This document shows, in pieces, positions 15,794 to 24,987 of a stretch of 64,000 bases of DNA. The notes beneath the pieces were generated by a model, which saw only the letters and a program-made list of their open reading frames with translations, did not search any database and was not told the origin of the DNA. The translations under genes and the position numbers were made by a program. Each line of letters begins with the position of its first letter. Position 1 is the first letter of the stretch. The DNA is from an uncultured Clostridia bacterium (GTDB lineage: Bacteria > Bacillota > Clostridia > Christensenellales > Aristaeellaceae), in contig CAKUKE010000006.1 in assembly GCA_934662505.1 (NCBI GenBank), positions 1 to 64,000 on the forward strand, read 5' to 3'.

Positions 15794-16900
15794 ATGCAGT
15801 TGTTTGCCGACCTGTTTTCCAACGTGCTCAACTTTACCTGGCAGCAGGGACTGATGATCGTCATCGGCGGGGTGCTGATCTATCTGGCCATCCGCAAGGA
15901 AATGGAGCCGTCCCTGCTCCTGCCCATGGGGTTCGGCGCCATTCTGGTCAACCTGCCCTTTGTCAACACGGAAGCCATTGAGACCCTGTTCAACGCAGGC
16001 ATTGCCAGCGAGCTGTTCCCGCTGCTGCTGTTCATCGGCATCGGCGCGATGATCGACTTTGGTCCTCTGCTGAGCAACCCCAAGATGTTCCTCTTTGGCG
16101 CAGCGGCGCAGTTCGGCATCTTCTTTACGCTGATCGTTGCCGTCATGCTGGGCTTCAGCCTGACTGACGCGGCCTCTGCCGCCGTCATCGCCGCCGCCGA
16201 CGGTCCCACCAGCATCTACGTGGCCAACTTCTTCCACAGCAACTATCAGGGCGCCATCATGGTCGCCGCCTACTCCTATATGGCGCTGGTGCCCATCATT
16301 CAGCCCCCCATCATCCGTGCCATCACCACGAAAAAAGAACGGCTGATCCGCATGGAATATACCCCCAGCGCGGTAAGCAAAACCACTCGCATCCTCTTCC
16401 CCGTGTTCGTCACCGTCATTGCCGGCACGGTCGCGCCCAAGAGCGCCGAGCTCATCGGCTTCCTCATGTTCGGCAACCTGCTGCGGGAATGCGGCGTGCT
16501 GGATAACCTGAGCCAGTCTGCGCAGCATGAGCTGGCCAACCTGATCACCCTGCTGCTGGGGCTTTCCGTCGCCTTCCGCATGAAAGCGGAATGGTTCGTC
16601 ACCTGGCAGACGCTGCTCATTCTGGCGCTGGGACTGGTCGGTTTTGTGTTTGACACGGTGGGCGGCGTGTTCTTCGCCAAGCTGCTCAACCTGCTCTCCC
16701 GGAAAAAGGTCAACCCCATGATCGGTGCGGCGGGTATTTCCGCCTTTCCCATGGCTTCCCGCATGGTGCACAAAATGGGCCGCGCGGAGGATCCCTTCAA
16801 CTTCCTGCTGATGCACGCCGCAGGCGCCAACGTCAGCGGTCAGATTGCCTCGGTCATTGCCGGCGGCCTGCTCATCAGTCTGGTGCAGCAGGTGCTGTAA
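15794..16900 (+). CDS. Sodium-translocating decarboxylase beta subunit
   Basis: A 368-aa polytopic membrane protein of the OadB/GcdB/MmdB family, which couples decarboxylation of biotin-bound CO2 to export of Na+. Family signatures seen: GIGAMIDFGPLL (about 76-87), AAADGPTSIYVAN (about 134-146, including the essential Asp), and near the C-terminus the conserved NPMIGAAGISAFPMASR plus LLMHAAGANVSGQI. AGGAGG lies 10 nt upstream. No alpha subunit or biotin carrier gene is nearby; only a small gamma-like gene follows. Confidence 0.93.
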   Translation: MQLFADLFSNVLNFTWQQGLMIVIGGVLIYLAIRKEMEPSLLLPMGFGAILVNLPFVNTEAIETLFNAGIASELFPLLLFIGIGAMIDFGPLLSNPKMFLFGAAAQFGIFFTLIVAVMLGFSLTDAASAAVIAAADGPTSIYVANFFHSNYQGAIMVAAYSYMALVPIIQPPIIRAITTKKERLIRMEYTPSAVSKTTRILFPVFVTVIAGTVAPKSAELIGFLMFGNLLRECGVLDNLSQSAQHELANLITLLLGLSVAFRMKAEWFVTWQTLLILALGLVGFVFDTVGGVFFAKLLNLLSRKKVNPMIGAAGISAFPMASRMVHKMGRAEDPFNFLLMHAAGANVSGQIASVIAGGLLISLVQQVL

Positions 16901-16913
16901 GGAGGAAATGCAT

Positions 16914-17066
16914 ATGAATACGGAATTGATCATGACCTGTCTGATGATCATGCTCAAGGGCATGGTCGGCATCTTTACAGTGATTCTGGCCATCTGGGGT
17001 CTGGTGGTGCTGCTCAACCGTCTGACCGCGCCCAAACAGCAGCCTGAAAAGGACGGCTCCCAGTAA
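16914..17066 (+). CDS. Small OadG-like gamma subunit
   Basis: A 50-aa protein with one transmembrane helix (about residues 14-37, MVGIFTVILAIWGLVVLLNRL) and a short charged C-terminal tail, matching the minimal OadG/gamma architecture that anchors decarboxylase complexes. GGAGG lies 7 nt upstream of the chosen ATG at 16914; the ATG at 16908 is too close to the site. It starts 13 nt after the beta subunit and is surely its partner. Confidence 0.8.
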   Translation: MNTELIMTCLMIMLKGMVGIFTVILAIWGLVVLLNRLTAPKQQPEKDGSQ

Positions 17067-17089
17067 CCCGCGCGCACTGATTGACGCCG

Positions 17090-17120
17090 ACGCCCCTTGT
17101 CCCGCCCGGACAGGGGGCGT
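17090..17120 (+). other. Strong intercistronic hairpin
   Basis: A 13-bp stem (ACGCCCC-T-TGTCC with GGACA-G-GGGGCGT) with a 5-nt loop, between the gamma subunit and the deacylase gene. It has no T-run, so it may mark an mRNA 3' end or processing boundary and is not an intrinsic terminator by itself. Confidence 0.5.
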
Positions 17121-17143
17121 TATGGCATAAAGGAGGACGGCGT

Positions 17144-17605
17144 ATGGAACTGTACGCGCTGCTGGCAGAACTGAACATTCCCTTTCAGCAGGAGGAGCAT
17201 ATCCCGGTTTACACCATGGCGGACTGCGACCAGCTGCATTTGTCCCTGCAGGGGGAAAGTGTGAAAAACCTGTTTCTCACCGACCGCAACCGTTTTTTTC
17301 TTTACACCCTGCCCGAGCATGAACGGGCAGACCTGAAGGCGCTGCGCGCCAGTCTGGGGTGCGGCAAATTGTCCTTTGCCGGTGAAGAACCTCTCCTTGA
17401 AAAGCTGGGGCTGACCCCCGGCGCGGTCACCCCGCTGGGGCTTGTGAACAACCGGGAACGGGACGTCGCCTTCATCCTCCACCGCAGCCTGACGGGAAAA
17501 ACGCTGCTGGTTCATCCCAACCGCAACACCGCCACCCTGTCCATCGGAGCGGCGGATGTGCTGCGGCTGGTACGCCATCTTGGCATTCCCGCCCTGTGCT
17601 TATAA
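17144..17605 (+). CDS. Aminoacyl-tRNA deacylase (YbaK/ProX domain)
   Basis: A 153-aa single-domain protein related to the prolyl-tRNA editing domain (PrdX/ProXp-ala type). Typical segments: an N-terminal PVYTMADC, then ESVKNLFLTDRNRFFLYTLP with the conserved Lys, LSFAGEEPLLEKLGLTPGAVTPLGLVN split over residues 85-110, and a C-terminal NTATLSI. The family hydrolyses mis-charged Ala-tRNA(Pro) or Cys-tRNA(Pro). GGAGG lies 7 nt before ATG 17144; the longer frame from 17081 lacks support. Confidence 0.88.
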   Translation: MELYALLAELNIPFQQEEHIPVYTMADCDQLHLSLQGESVKNLFLTDRNRFFLYTLPEHERADLKALRASLGCGKLSFAGEEPLLEKLGLTPGAVTPLGLVNNRERDVAFILHRSLTGKTLLVHPNRNTATLSIGAADVLRLVRHLGIPALCL

Positions 17606-17615
17606 TGATTTTCCT

Positions 17616-17644
17616 CGTTCAAAACCCGGTTTGCGTGGTATAAT
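17616..17644 (+). promoter_or_regulatory. Possible promoter of rubrerythrin
   Basis: TATAAT at 17639-17644 lies 35 bp before the rubrerythrin start. The -35 region 17 bp upstream (CGTTCA) is poor, so only the -10 box is convincing. Confidence 0.4.
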
Positions 17645-17679
17645 CATTCTGTAACCCATTCTGAATGGAGGAAGAAATC

Positions 17680-18219
17680 ATGGCAAACAAGTATGCGGGC
17701 ACCCAGACCGAAAAAAACCTGCGCGAGGCCTTTTCCGGCGAATCGCAGGCCAGAAACAAATACACCTACTTTGCGTCCAGAGCCAAAAAGGACGGTTTCG
17801 AGCAGATCGCCGCGCTGTTTCTCAAAACGGCCGACAATGAAAAAGAGCACGCCAAGATGTGGTTCAAAGAATTGAACGGCATCGGCAGCACCGCTGAGAA
17901 CCTGGTTTCCGCCGCCGACGGCGAAAACTACGAATGGACGGACATGTACGAAGGCTTCGCCAAAACTGCCGAGGAGGAAGGCTTCCCCGAACTGGCGCAC
18001 AAGTTCCGCATGGTAGCCGCCATCGAAAAGGCGCATGAGGAACGTTACCGCGCCCTGCTCCGCAATGTGGAAACACAGACCGTTTTTCAGAAAAGCCAGG
18101 TGAAGGTGTGGGAGTGCCGCAACTGCGGCCACATCGTGGTTGGCGAAAAGGCGCCTGAAGTATGCCCCGTGTGCGCCCATCCGCAGGCCTACTTTGAGGT
18201 GCGCGAAGAAAACTACTGA
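17680..18219 (+). CDS. Rubrerythrin
   Basis: A 179-aa cytosolic peroxide-reducing enzyme of anaerobes. The ferritin-like diiron domain (about residues 5-135) has ESQARNKYTYFA, the EKEHAKMWF metal motif and a later AIEKAHEERYRALL. The C-terminal rubredoxin-like domain carries CRNCGH and CPVCAHPQAYF for one Fe(SCys)4. GGAGG lies 8 nt upstream of ATG 17680. Monocistronic. Confidence 0.95.
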   Translation: MANKYAGTQTEKNLREAFSGESQARNKYTYFASRAKKDGFEQIAALFLKTADNEKEHAKMWFKELNGIGSTAENLVSAADGENYEWTDMYEGFAKTAEEEGFPELAHKFRMVAAIEKAHEERYRALLRNVETQTVFQKSQVKVWECRNCGHIVVGEKAPEVCPVCAHPQAYFEVREENY

Positions 18220-18324
18220 TTTTCCGCGCACGCCGCACTTTCGGCCAATGCGTATGCCATGCGTTTTCTCGGCCCGCCCGTCTGATGTGCGGCTTCTTCC
18301 CTTTCCCTTTTAAAAACGCTGCGG

Positions 18325-18359
18325 CAAAAAAAACGGTACCCTTTTCAGGGTACCGTTTT
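18325..18359. terminator. Bidirectional terminator between rubrerythrin and hslU
   Basis: A 12-bp stem AAAACGGTACCC/GGGTACCGTTTT with loop TTTTCA. There are T-runs on both strands, serving rubrerythrin (rightward) and the long hslU operon (leftward). Confidence 0.85.
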
Positions 18360-18447
18360 GTCATATCTCCGTCGGACGCGCTCCGATCGTTTTCCGCTCA
18401 GGCTCTCCGTTCATGGCTCCCGGCTCATGCCTGCGCCGCCGGTCGGT

Positions 18448-19815
18448 TCAGAGAATAAAGCGATGCACGTCCATTTCCTTGGCCGCCTGCACGTGCTCCC
18501 GCACATAGTCGGCGGAAATGCTCAGGTATACGTCCGGCATGTTTTCGCCGCCGGCGTTAAAGCTCACATCCTCCAGCAATTCCTCAAACACGCTGTGAAG
18601 ACGGCGCGCGCCGATGTCCTCCCCCGTCTCATTGGCCAGCATGGCCACGCGGGCGATCTCGGTCAGCGCCTCCGGCTCAAAGGTCAGGTGCACCTTGTCC
18701 ACTTCCAGCAGGGCGGCATACTGACGGGTCAGCGCGTTGTCCGGCTGCGTCAGGATCTTCTCAAAGTCCTCCTGAGACAGGCTTTTCAGGGTAACATGCA
18801 CAGGGAACCGTCCCTGCAGCTCGGGAATCAGGTCGGACACCTTGCTCACCTGAAACGCACCCGCTGCAATGAACAGCATAAAATCCGTCCGCACAGGGCC
18901 ATACTTGGTGGACACGGTGCTGCCCTCCACAATGGGCAGAATGTCCCGCTGCACCCCTTCCCGGCTCACATCGGGACCGCCGCCGTTGCCGCTGCGTCCG
19001 GCGATCTTGTCCACCTCGTCCAGAAACACGATACCGCTCTGTTCGGCGCGGCGCACCGCTTCCTCCTTGATGGCATCCTCGTCGATCAGCTTTCCGGCTT
19101 CCTCGTCCTCCAGAATTTTCCGGGCGTCCTTCACCTTCACATGGCGCATCCTGGTGCGCTTGGGCATCATGCCGCCCATCATGTCGCCCAGGCTGATGGA
19201 GTTGCCGCCCACTTCCAGCTGAGGCGCCTCTTCCTCCACCTCAATTTCCAGCTCGGTCTCCTCCAGCTCACCCCGGCGCAGCTGCTCCAGCACCTCGCCG
19301 CGGCGGCGGCTGAGGGTGTTTTTTTCCTCCTCGGACGGCTCAGCGGGCTTGTTTTTGCCCAGCAGCATATCCAGCGGGTTCTGAGACTGCTTTTTGGGCG
19401 GCTGAATGATCAGGCTGGCCAGCCGATCCTCCGCCAGCACCTGCGCCCGCGTTCTGACCCGGTCAGTATGCTCCCTGCGCACCATCCGCACCGCGTTTTC
19501 CGTCAGGTCGCGGATGATGCTCTCCACATCCCGGCCTACGTAACCCACCTCGGTAAACTTTGTGGCCTCCACCTTCACAAACGGCGCGGACACTAATCTG
19601 GCCAGGCGGCGGGCAATTTCCGTCTTGCCCACGCCGGTCGGACCGATCATGAGAATGTTTTTGGGGTATATTTCCTCCCGCATGTCGTCGCTCAGCCGGC
19701 TGCGGCGGTAACGGTTGCGCAGCGCAATGGCGACCGCCCGTTTGGCCTCGTCCTGACCGATAATGTAGCGATCCAGTTCCCGCACCACCTCGCGGGGCGT
19801 CAGTTCCTTTTCCAT
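18448..19815 (-). CDS. hslU: ATP-dependent protease ATPase subunit HslU (ClpY)
   Basis: A 455-aa AAA+ unfoldase that feeds substrates to HslV. Walker A GPTGVGKTE is near residue 58; the I-domain region (about 110-240) is acidic and charged (LEETELEIEVEEE); Walker B IVFLDEVDKIA and the C-terminal GARRLHSVFEELLEDVSF follow. It ends in a hydrophobic RFIL tail, as needed to dock in HslV. The start is the ATG at 19815, whose A is the last base of the hslV TGA; a GTG at 19818 is a possible alternative. Confidence 0.95.
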   Translation of the reverse strand: MEKELTPREVVRELDRYIIGQDEAKRAVAIALRNRYRRSRLSDDMREEIYPKNILMIGPTGVGKTEIARRLARLVSAPFVKVEATKFTEVGYVGRDVESIIRDLTENAVRMVRREHTDRVRTRAQVLAEDRLASLIIQPPKKQSQNPLDMLLGKNKPAEPSEEEKNTLSRRRGEVLEQLRRGELEETELEIEVEEEAPQLEVGGNSISLGDMMGGMMPKRTRMRHVKVKDARKILEDEEAGKLIDEDAIKEEAVRRAEQSGIVFLDEVDKIAGRSGNGGGPDVSREGVQRDILPIVEGSTVSTKYGPVRTDFMLFIAAGAFQVSKVSDLIPELQGRFPVHVTLKSLSQEDFEKILTQPDNALTRQYAALLEVDKVHLTFEPEALTEIARVAMLANETGEDIGARRLHSVFEELLEDVSFNAGGENMPDVYLSISADYVREHVQAAKEMDVHRFIL

Positions 19816-20348
19816 CACACGTCCTCCACGATGATATGATCGTTGGTATAAACGCAGATCGACGCGGCGATGTGCAGCGCCTTTTCGGCGATCTCATGGG
19901 CGCTCAGGTCGGTGTTTTCCGCCAGCGCCCGCGCCGCCGCCAACGCATAGTTGCCGCCGGAGCCGATGGCCGCCACCCCGCCGTCCGGCTCGATCACCTC
20001 GCCCGTACCGGACACGATGAGCAGGGTCTCCCTGTCCGCCACGATCAGCATAGCCTCCAGCTTGCGCATACCGTTGTCGCTGCGCCAGGCCTGCGCCAGC
20101 ATGACCGCCGCCCGCTCCAGATTGCCGCCGCACTGGGTCAGTTTCTCCTCGAACTTTTCGCACAGCACAAACGCGTCCGCCACGGTACCGGCAAAGCCGG
20201 TCACCACCGTGTCATGATAGATCCGGCGCACCTTGCGCGCCGTTCCCTTAAAAATGGTGCTCTCGCCCATGGTCACCTGCCCGTCGCCCGCGACGGCGGT
20301 ATGGCCGTCCTTGCGCACCGCGCAGATGGTCGTTCCCTTTAAAGTCAT
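19815..20348 (-). CDS. hslV: ATP-dependent protease subunit HslV (ClpQ)
   Basis: A 177-aa proteasome-like threonine peptidase. The sequence begins MTLKGTTICAVRKDG: the catalytic Thr (TTI) is preceded by a five-residue propeptide that must be removed, where Escherichia coli HslV has only Met before Thr. GDGQVTMG, GFAGTVADAF and AIGSGGNYALAAARAL are conserved HslV blocks. It is coupled to hslU downstream and lies 12 nt after trmFO. Confidence 0.95.
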   Translation of the reverse strand: MTLKGTTICAVRKDGHTAVAGDGQVTMGESTIFKGTARKVRRIYHDTVVTGFAGTVADAFVLCEKFEEKLTQCGGNLERAAVMLAQAWRSDNGMRKLEAMLIVADRETLLIVSGTGEVIEPDGGVAAIGSGGNYALAAARALAENTDLSAHEIAEKALHIAASICVYTNDHIIVEDV

Positions 20349-20360
20349 TTTCTCCTCCGT

Positions 20361-21665
20361 TTACGCCGTTTCGGTATCCCGCGCCACCTGACCCATGGTA
20401 TCCAGCGCGTACCAGCACACGGCTTCAATGCGTTTTTCCTTGTTGCGGGGCAATTCGCCCGGCGTGTCCATCAGCCCGAAGGTCACGTTCATGGGCTGAA
20501 AATGCCGGTTGGCCGCCGCCACGTAGCAGCCCAGCGCGCCCATGGCCGTCCCTCGGGTAAAGACGGGGACGGGACGGTTCAGCAGCTGCATGGCCAGACT
20601 GACGCCTGCCGTCAGCCCGCTGGCGGCGCTTTCCACATAGCCTTCCACGCCGGTCATCTGCCCGGCGAAGTACACCCCCGGACGGCTGAGCATTTCAAAA
20701 TGGTCGTTCAGAAAACCGGGGCTGTTCAAAAAGGTGTTCCGATGCATGACGCCGTAGCGGGCAAACTCCGCCTGCTCCAGACCGGGAATCAGCCCGAACA
20801 CCCGGCGCTGCTCCGGAAACTTCAGCCGCGTCTGGAACCCGACGATATTGTACAGGGTGCTGGCCGCGTCGTCCTGCCGCAGCTGCACCACTGCAAAGGG
20901 GGTCTTCCCCGTGCGCGGATCCCGCAGTCCCGCCGGTTTGAGCGGGCCGAAGGCAAGGGTCATCATCCCCCGCCGCGCCATGCTTTCCACCGGCATGCAG
21001 CCCTCGAAAACGCTGGTTTCCTCAAAGCCGTGTACCGGCGCGCACGCCGCGTTCACCAGCTCCGTCACAAACCGCTCGTATTCCTCCCGGGTCATGGGAC
21101 AGTTCAGATAATCGTCCCCCCGCCCGTAGCGGGACGCACGGTACACCTTTTCCATGTTCAGGCTTTCCGCAGCGACGATCGGTGCGGCCGCGTCGTAAAA
21201 GTTCAGGGTGCTGATGCCCGGCAGCTGCGCGATCGCATCCGTCATGGCCTGACTGCTCAGCGGCCCGGTCGCGATGATGCAGGGCGCGTCGGGGATCCCG
21301 TCCGCTTCTTCCTCTGCCACCTCCACCAGCGGATGGCTGCGCAGCGTATCGGTCACCATGGCGGAAAAGCGCTGACGATCCACCGCCAGCGCGCCCCCGG
21401 CGGGCACCCGTGCGGCGTCCGCTGCCCGCATGATCAGGCTGTCCATGATCCGCATTTCTTCCTTGAGCAGCCCCACCGCGTTCTGCAGCCGGTCGGAACG
21501 GAGGGAATTGGAACACACCAGTTCCGCAAATCCCGCGCCGTGATGGGCGGGCGACATTTTACGAGGCTTCATTTCCACCAGCCGCACGGGGATGCCCCTT
21601 TTCGCCAGCTGCCATGCGGCCTCGCTGCCCGCCAGCCCGGCGCCGATCACCGTCGCCCGGGTCAT
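20361..21665 (-). CDS. trmFO: tRNA (uracil-5-)-methyltransferase TrmFO
   Basis: A 434-aa FAD- and methylenetetrahydrofolate-dependent enzyme that makes m5U54 in the tRNA T-loop. N-terminal Rossmann motif VIGAGLAGSEAAW; AELVCSNSLRSD holds one of the conserved cysteines and VFEGCMPVESMARRG the other; GQMTGVEGYVESAASGL lies near the C-terminus. It overlaps topA by 4 nt (ATGA). Gene order topA-trmFO-hslV-hslU is a Firmicutes standard. Confidence 0.95.
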   Translation of the reverse strand: MTRATVIGAGLAGSEAAWQLAKRGIPVRLVEMKPRKMSPAHHGAGFAELVCSNSLRSDRLQNAVGLLKEEMRIMDSLIMRAADAARVPAGGALAVDRQRFSAMVTDTLRSHPLVEVAEEEADGIPDAPCIIATGPLSSQAMTDAIAQLPGISTLNFYDAAAPIVAAESLNMEKVYRASRYGRGDDYLNCPMTREEYERFVTELVNAACAPVHGFEETSVFEGCMPVESMARRGMMTLAFGPLKPAGLRDPRTGKTPFAVVQLRQDDAASTLYNIVGFQTRLKFPEQRRVFGLIPGLEQAEFARYGVMHRNTFLNSPGFLNDHFEMLSRPGVYFAGQMTGVEGYVESAASGLTAGVSLAMQLLNRPVPVFTRGTAMGALGCYVAAANRHFQPMNVTFGLMDTPGELPRNKEKRIEAVCWYALDTMGQVARDTETA

Positions 21666-23794
21666 ACGTCGGCCTCCTCGTGCTGTCCGTCCGCAATTTC
21701 CTCTTTATAACGGCAGGTCTCATTGGCGCACAGCCGCCAGCTTTCGCCCTTGCGGTTGCGCTTGAGGGTCATGTAGCTGCCGCATTTGGGACACCTTTCC
21801 TGCACGGGCATTTCCCAGGACACAAAGTCGCACTCGGGATAATGCTCACAGCCGTAGAACTTGCGGTTCTTCCGGCTGGTCTTCTCCAGCAGCCGGCCGC
21901 CGCACTTGGGGCAATTGACCCCTTCCACATAGGTCAGAATGGGCTTGGTATTCCGGCAGGCAGGGAAATTGGGGCAGGCCAGGAATTTTCCGTAACGTCC
22001 CATCCGATACACCATCTGCGCGCCGCACTGGTCGCAGATCACATCGCTGGGCTCGTCCTTGAACTCCACCTTTTCCACTTCTTTTTCCGCATGCTCCAGC
22101 GTTTCCTCAAAGGGCGGGTAGAAGTCCTCCAGCACCTTCCGCCAGTTTTCCTTGCCCGCCTCCACCTCATCCAGCTTTTCTTCCATGTCGGCGGTGAAGT
22201 CCAGATCCACAATATCGCTGAAATACTGGAGCATCATCTGGGTCACCATGATGCCCAGCTCCGTAGGATACAGCCGTTTGCTTTCCCGGGTGACATAGCC
22301 CCGGGCAATGATGGTGGTAATGGTGGGCGCATAGGTGGAGGGGCGGCCAATGCCCTTTTCCTCCATGGCATGCACCAGCGACGCCTCCGTGTAGCGGGCG
22401 GGCGGCTGGGTAAAATGCTGCGTATTGCTCACCCGGGTCACGTGCACCGGCATACCCTCCTCAAATTCGGGCAGCGCGGTATCCCTGCTTTCGGGCGCGT
22501 CGTCCACGCCTTCTTCATATACGCTGGTAAAGCCGGCAAAGCGCTTGTGCTCGCCGTAAAAGCGCAGCCCTACCCCGTCGCCCGTCACGTCCATGCTCAT
22601 GGTGTCGTACAGGGCGGGGGTCATCTGGCTGGAAAGGAAGCGGGCGTAGATCAGCTTATAGAGCAGATACTGCTCCCGCGTAACGGACGGTTTCACAGAA
22701 TCGGGCGTACGGCAGATGTCCGTGGGACGGATGGCCTCGTGGGCGTCCTGCGCATTGCTGCGTCCCTTATATACATTCGGCGCGGCAGGCAGATATTTTT
22801 CACCATACTTTTCGCCGATATAACCGCGCACCGCTTCCACGGCTTCCTGACTGACCCGTACGCTGTCGGTGCGGATATAGGTCACCAGACCCACGCTGCC
22901 TTCGTCCTGCAGTTCCACGCCTTCGTAGAGCTGCTGCACCACCTGCATGGTCTTCTGGGTGGTAAAGTTCAGCTTACGTCCCGCTTCCTGCTGCAAGCTG
23001 GAGGTCGTGAACGGAGGCGCGGGCATTTTTTTCTTTTCGCCCCGCTTGACGCTTGTCACCGCCAGCTGTGCCTTTTCCACCCGAGCCCGGGCGTTTTCGG
23101 CGTCTGCGGCGTTATCGATGGCCGCTTTTTTCCCGTCCAGCGACACCAGCTTCATCTGGAAAGCGGCGTTTTTCCTGTTTTTCACGCCGGGAATGTCGGA
23201 CTCCGCCACCACGTCCCAGTATTCCTCGGGCATGAAATCGTCGATTTCCTGTTCCCGATCCACCACCATACGGGTAGCGACCGACTGCACCCGGCCGGCA
23301 GAAAGACCCTTGCGGATCTTCGCCCACAGAAGGGGACTGATCTTGTAGCCCACCAACCGATCCAGCGCGCGGCGCGCCTGCTGAGCGTCCACCCTGCCCA
23401 TATCCAGCGGGCGGGGGTTCTGCACGGCCGTCAGCACCGCCTTTTTCGTGATTTCGTGAAACTCGATCCGGCAGTTGCTGGTCGGGTCGATGCCCAGCGT
23501 ATAGGCCAGATGCCAGGAGATCGCTTCTCCTTCGCGGTCAGGGTCGGTCGCCAGATACACGCGGGAAGCCGATTTGGCGTCCTTACGGATCTTGGTCAGA
23601 ATTTTTCCCCGTCCGTGAATGGTAATATACTTCATTTCAAAATCGTGATCCACGTCGATCCCCAGCTGGGACTTGGGCAGGTCGCGCACATGTCCCTGAG
23701 ACGCTTCCACCTTATATCCGCGTCCCAGAAATTTCGCGATGGTCTTTGCCTTGGCGGGAGATTCCACGATCACCAGTTTGGTTCCGGTCGCCAC
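21662..23794 (-). CDS. topA: DNA topoisomerase I
   Basis: A 710-aa type IA topoisomerase that relaxes negative supercoils. The TOPRIM domain starts LVIVESPAKAKTIAKFLG and includes TDPDREGEAI (the DxDxE motif). The active-site tyrosine lies in VTYIRTDS. Three C-terminal C4 zinc fingers are seen: CDQCG...CPNFPAC, CPKCG...CEHYPEC and CPKCG...CANETC. The start is GTG at 23794 with AGGAGG 10 nt upstream. Confidence 0.95.
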   Translation of the reverse strand: MATGTKLVIVESPAKAKTIAKFLGRGYKVEASQGHVRDLPKSQLGIDVDHDFEMKYITIHGRGKILTKIRKDAKSASRVYLATDPDREGEAISWHLAYTLGIDPTSNCRIEFHEITKKAVLTAVQNPRPLDMGRVDAQQARRALDRLVGYKISPLLWAKIRKGLSAGRVQSVATRMVVDREQEIDDFMPEEYWDVVAESDIPGVKNRKNAAFQMKLVSLDGKKAAIDNAADAENARARVEKAQLAVTSVKRGEKKKMPAPPFTTSSLQQEAGRKLNFTTQKTMQVVQQLYEGVELQDEGSVGLVTYIRTDSVRVSQEAVEAVRGYIGEKYGEKYLPAAPNVYKGRSNAQDAHEAIRPTDICRTPDSVKPSVTREQYLLYKLIYARFLSSQMTPALYDTMSMDVTGDGVGLRFYGEHKRFAGFTSVYEEGVDDAPESRDTALPEFEEGMPVHVTRVSNTQHFTQPPARYTEASLVHAMEEKGIGRPSTYAPTITTIIARGYVTRESKRLYPTELGIMVTQMMLQYFSDIVDLDFTADMEEKLDEVEAGKENWRKVLEDFYPPFEETLEHAEKEVEKVEFKDEPSDVICDQCGAQMVYRMGRYGKFLACPNFPACRNTKPILTYVEGVNCPKCGGRLLEKTSRKNRKFYGCEHYPECDFVSWEMPVQERCPKCGSYMTLKRNRKGESWRLCANETCRYKEEIADGQHEEADV

Positions 23795-23879
23795 AGTTTT
23801 TGTTCCTCCTGATCAATATCCGTTTCACATTATAAAGTTTCCGGCTTCATTGTCAAGCCTTGCCATGATATTGCCCCTT

Positions 23880-24968
23880 TCAGACACGGGCATAGGCGCG
23901 GCCGCCCCGGCGCTCAATGCGCCCTTCCATTTCCAGCATGGTCAGTCTGGCGCTGAGCGCGCCGGAATCCATGCCGGTTTCCGCCAGCAGTTCCTCAAAG
24001 GTCTTTTCCTCCAGCTGCAGCGCACGAAGCACCCCGTCCTCGCCCTCCGGCAGCATGGGCGTTTCTTCCAGCATGGACAGCTGCCGGGGTCTGGCCGACC
24101 AGCCCATGCACTGAAATATGTCGCCCGCATCCACACACAGGTTCGCCCCTTCCCGAAGCAGCTGCAGGGGCAGTTCGCTTCCGGGCGCGTCCACGTTGCC
24201 CGGAAGGGCAAACACCTCCCGTCCCTGCTCCAGCGCGTGGGCAATGGTGGAAGCCGTGCCGCTTTTCAACTGCGCCTCCACCAGCAATACCCCGTCGGAC
24301 AGGCCGCTGATGATCCGGTTGCGGATGGGAAAATGAAAGGGCATGGGCTCCGCATCGGGCGCGAACTCGCTGATGACCGCACCGCCCCCGTCCACAATGC
24401 GGCGCGCCAGCTCCTCATTCTCCGGCGGATATACCGTCCGGATGCCGTTCCCCAGCACCGCCACGGTACAGCCCCCGCCTTCCAGCGCACCCTCGTGGGC
24501 GGCGGTATCGATGCCGCGCGCCAGACCGCTGACCACCGTGACCCCGTTTTCCGCCAGCTCCCGGGCGATTCTGCGCGCCTGCGTGCGCCCATAGCGGGTA
24601 TCCCGCCGCGCGCCCACAATAGCCACCGCAGGCGCGTCCTCCCGGGGCAGCCTGCCCCGCACAAACAGCACCTCCGGCGGGTCGCTCATCCGCCTCAGGC
24701 GCTCCGGAAAGCAGGCCATTTCCCCGGTCACAATGGTCACGCCTGCCTGATCCAGCCCCATCAGCACCCGGTCACGCCCCGCGTCCCGCAGCGCCGCCAG
24801 CTGACCGTACCCCTTGCTGCCCAATGTTGCCGCCATGGCAGGGGAAAAGGCGTCCCATACTCCCTCGGCGCTGCCGTATTGATCCATCAGCCGGCGCACC
24901 GCCGCCCAGGACGCGGCGCCGGCGCTCTGCAGCCACACGCGGCACAGGGTTTCCCGCGAATAATCCAA
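23880..24968 (-). CDS. dprA: DNA-processing protein DprA
   Basis: A 362-aa protein that loads RecA on incoming single-stranded DNA in transformation. The Rossmann-like domain has VAIVGARRDTRYG and VSGLARGIDTAAHEGAL, plus GNGIRTVYPPENE and later ALPGNVDAPGS. A C-terminal winged-helix-like domain (about residues 300-360) follows. The start is TTG at 24968, justified by AAAGGAG 8 nt upstream. It lies 19 nt after yifB, another competence-linked gene. Confidence 0.92.
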   Translation of the reverse strand: MDYSRETLCRVWLQSAGAASWAAVRRLMDQYGSAEGVWDAFSPAMAATLGSKGYGQLAALRDAGRDRVLMGLDQAGVTIVTGEMACFPERLRRMSDPPEVLFVRGRLPREDAPAVAIVGARRDTRYGRTQARRIARELAENGVTVVSGLARGIDTAAHEGALEGGGCTVAVLGNGIRTVYPPENEELARRIVDGGGAVISEFAPDAEPMPFHFPIRNRIISGLSDGVLLVEAQLKSGTASTIAHALEQGREVFALPGNVDAPGSELPLQLLREGANLCVDAGDIFQCMGWSARPRQLSMLEETPMLPEGEDGVLRALQLEEKTFEELLAETGMDSGALSARLTMLEMEGRIERRGGRAYARV

Positions 24969-24987
24969 CGCTTTTTCTCCTTTCGCC

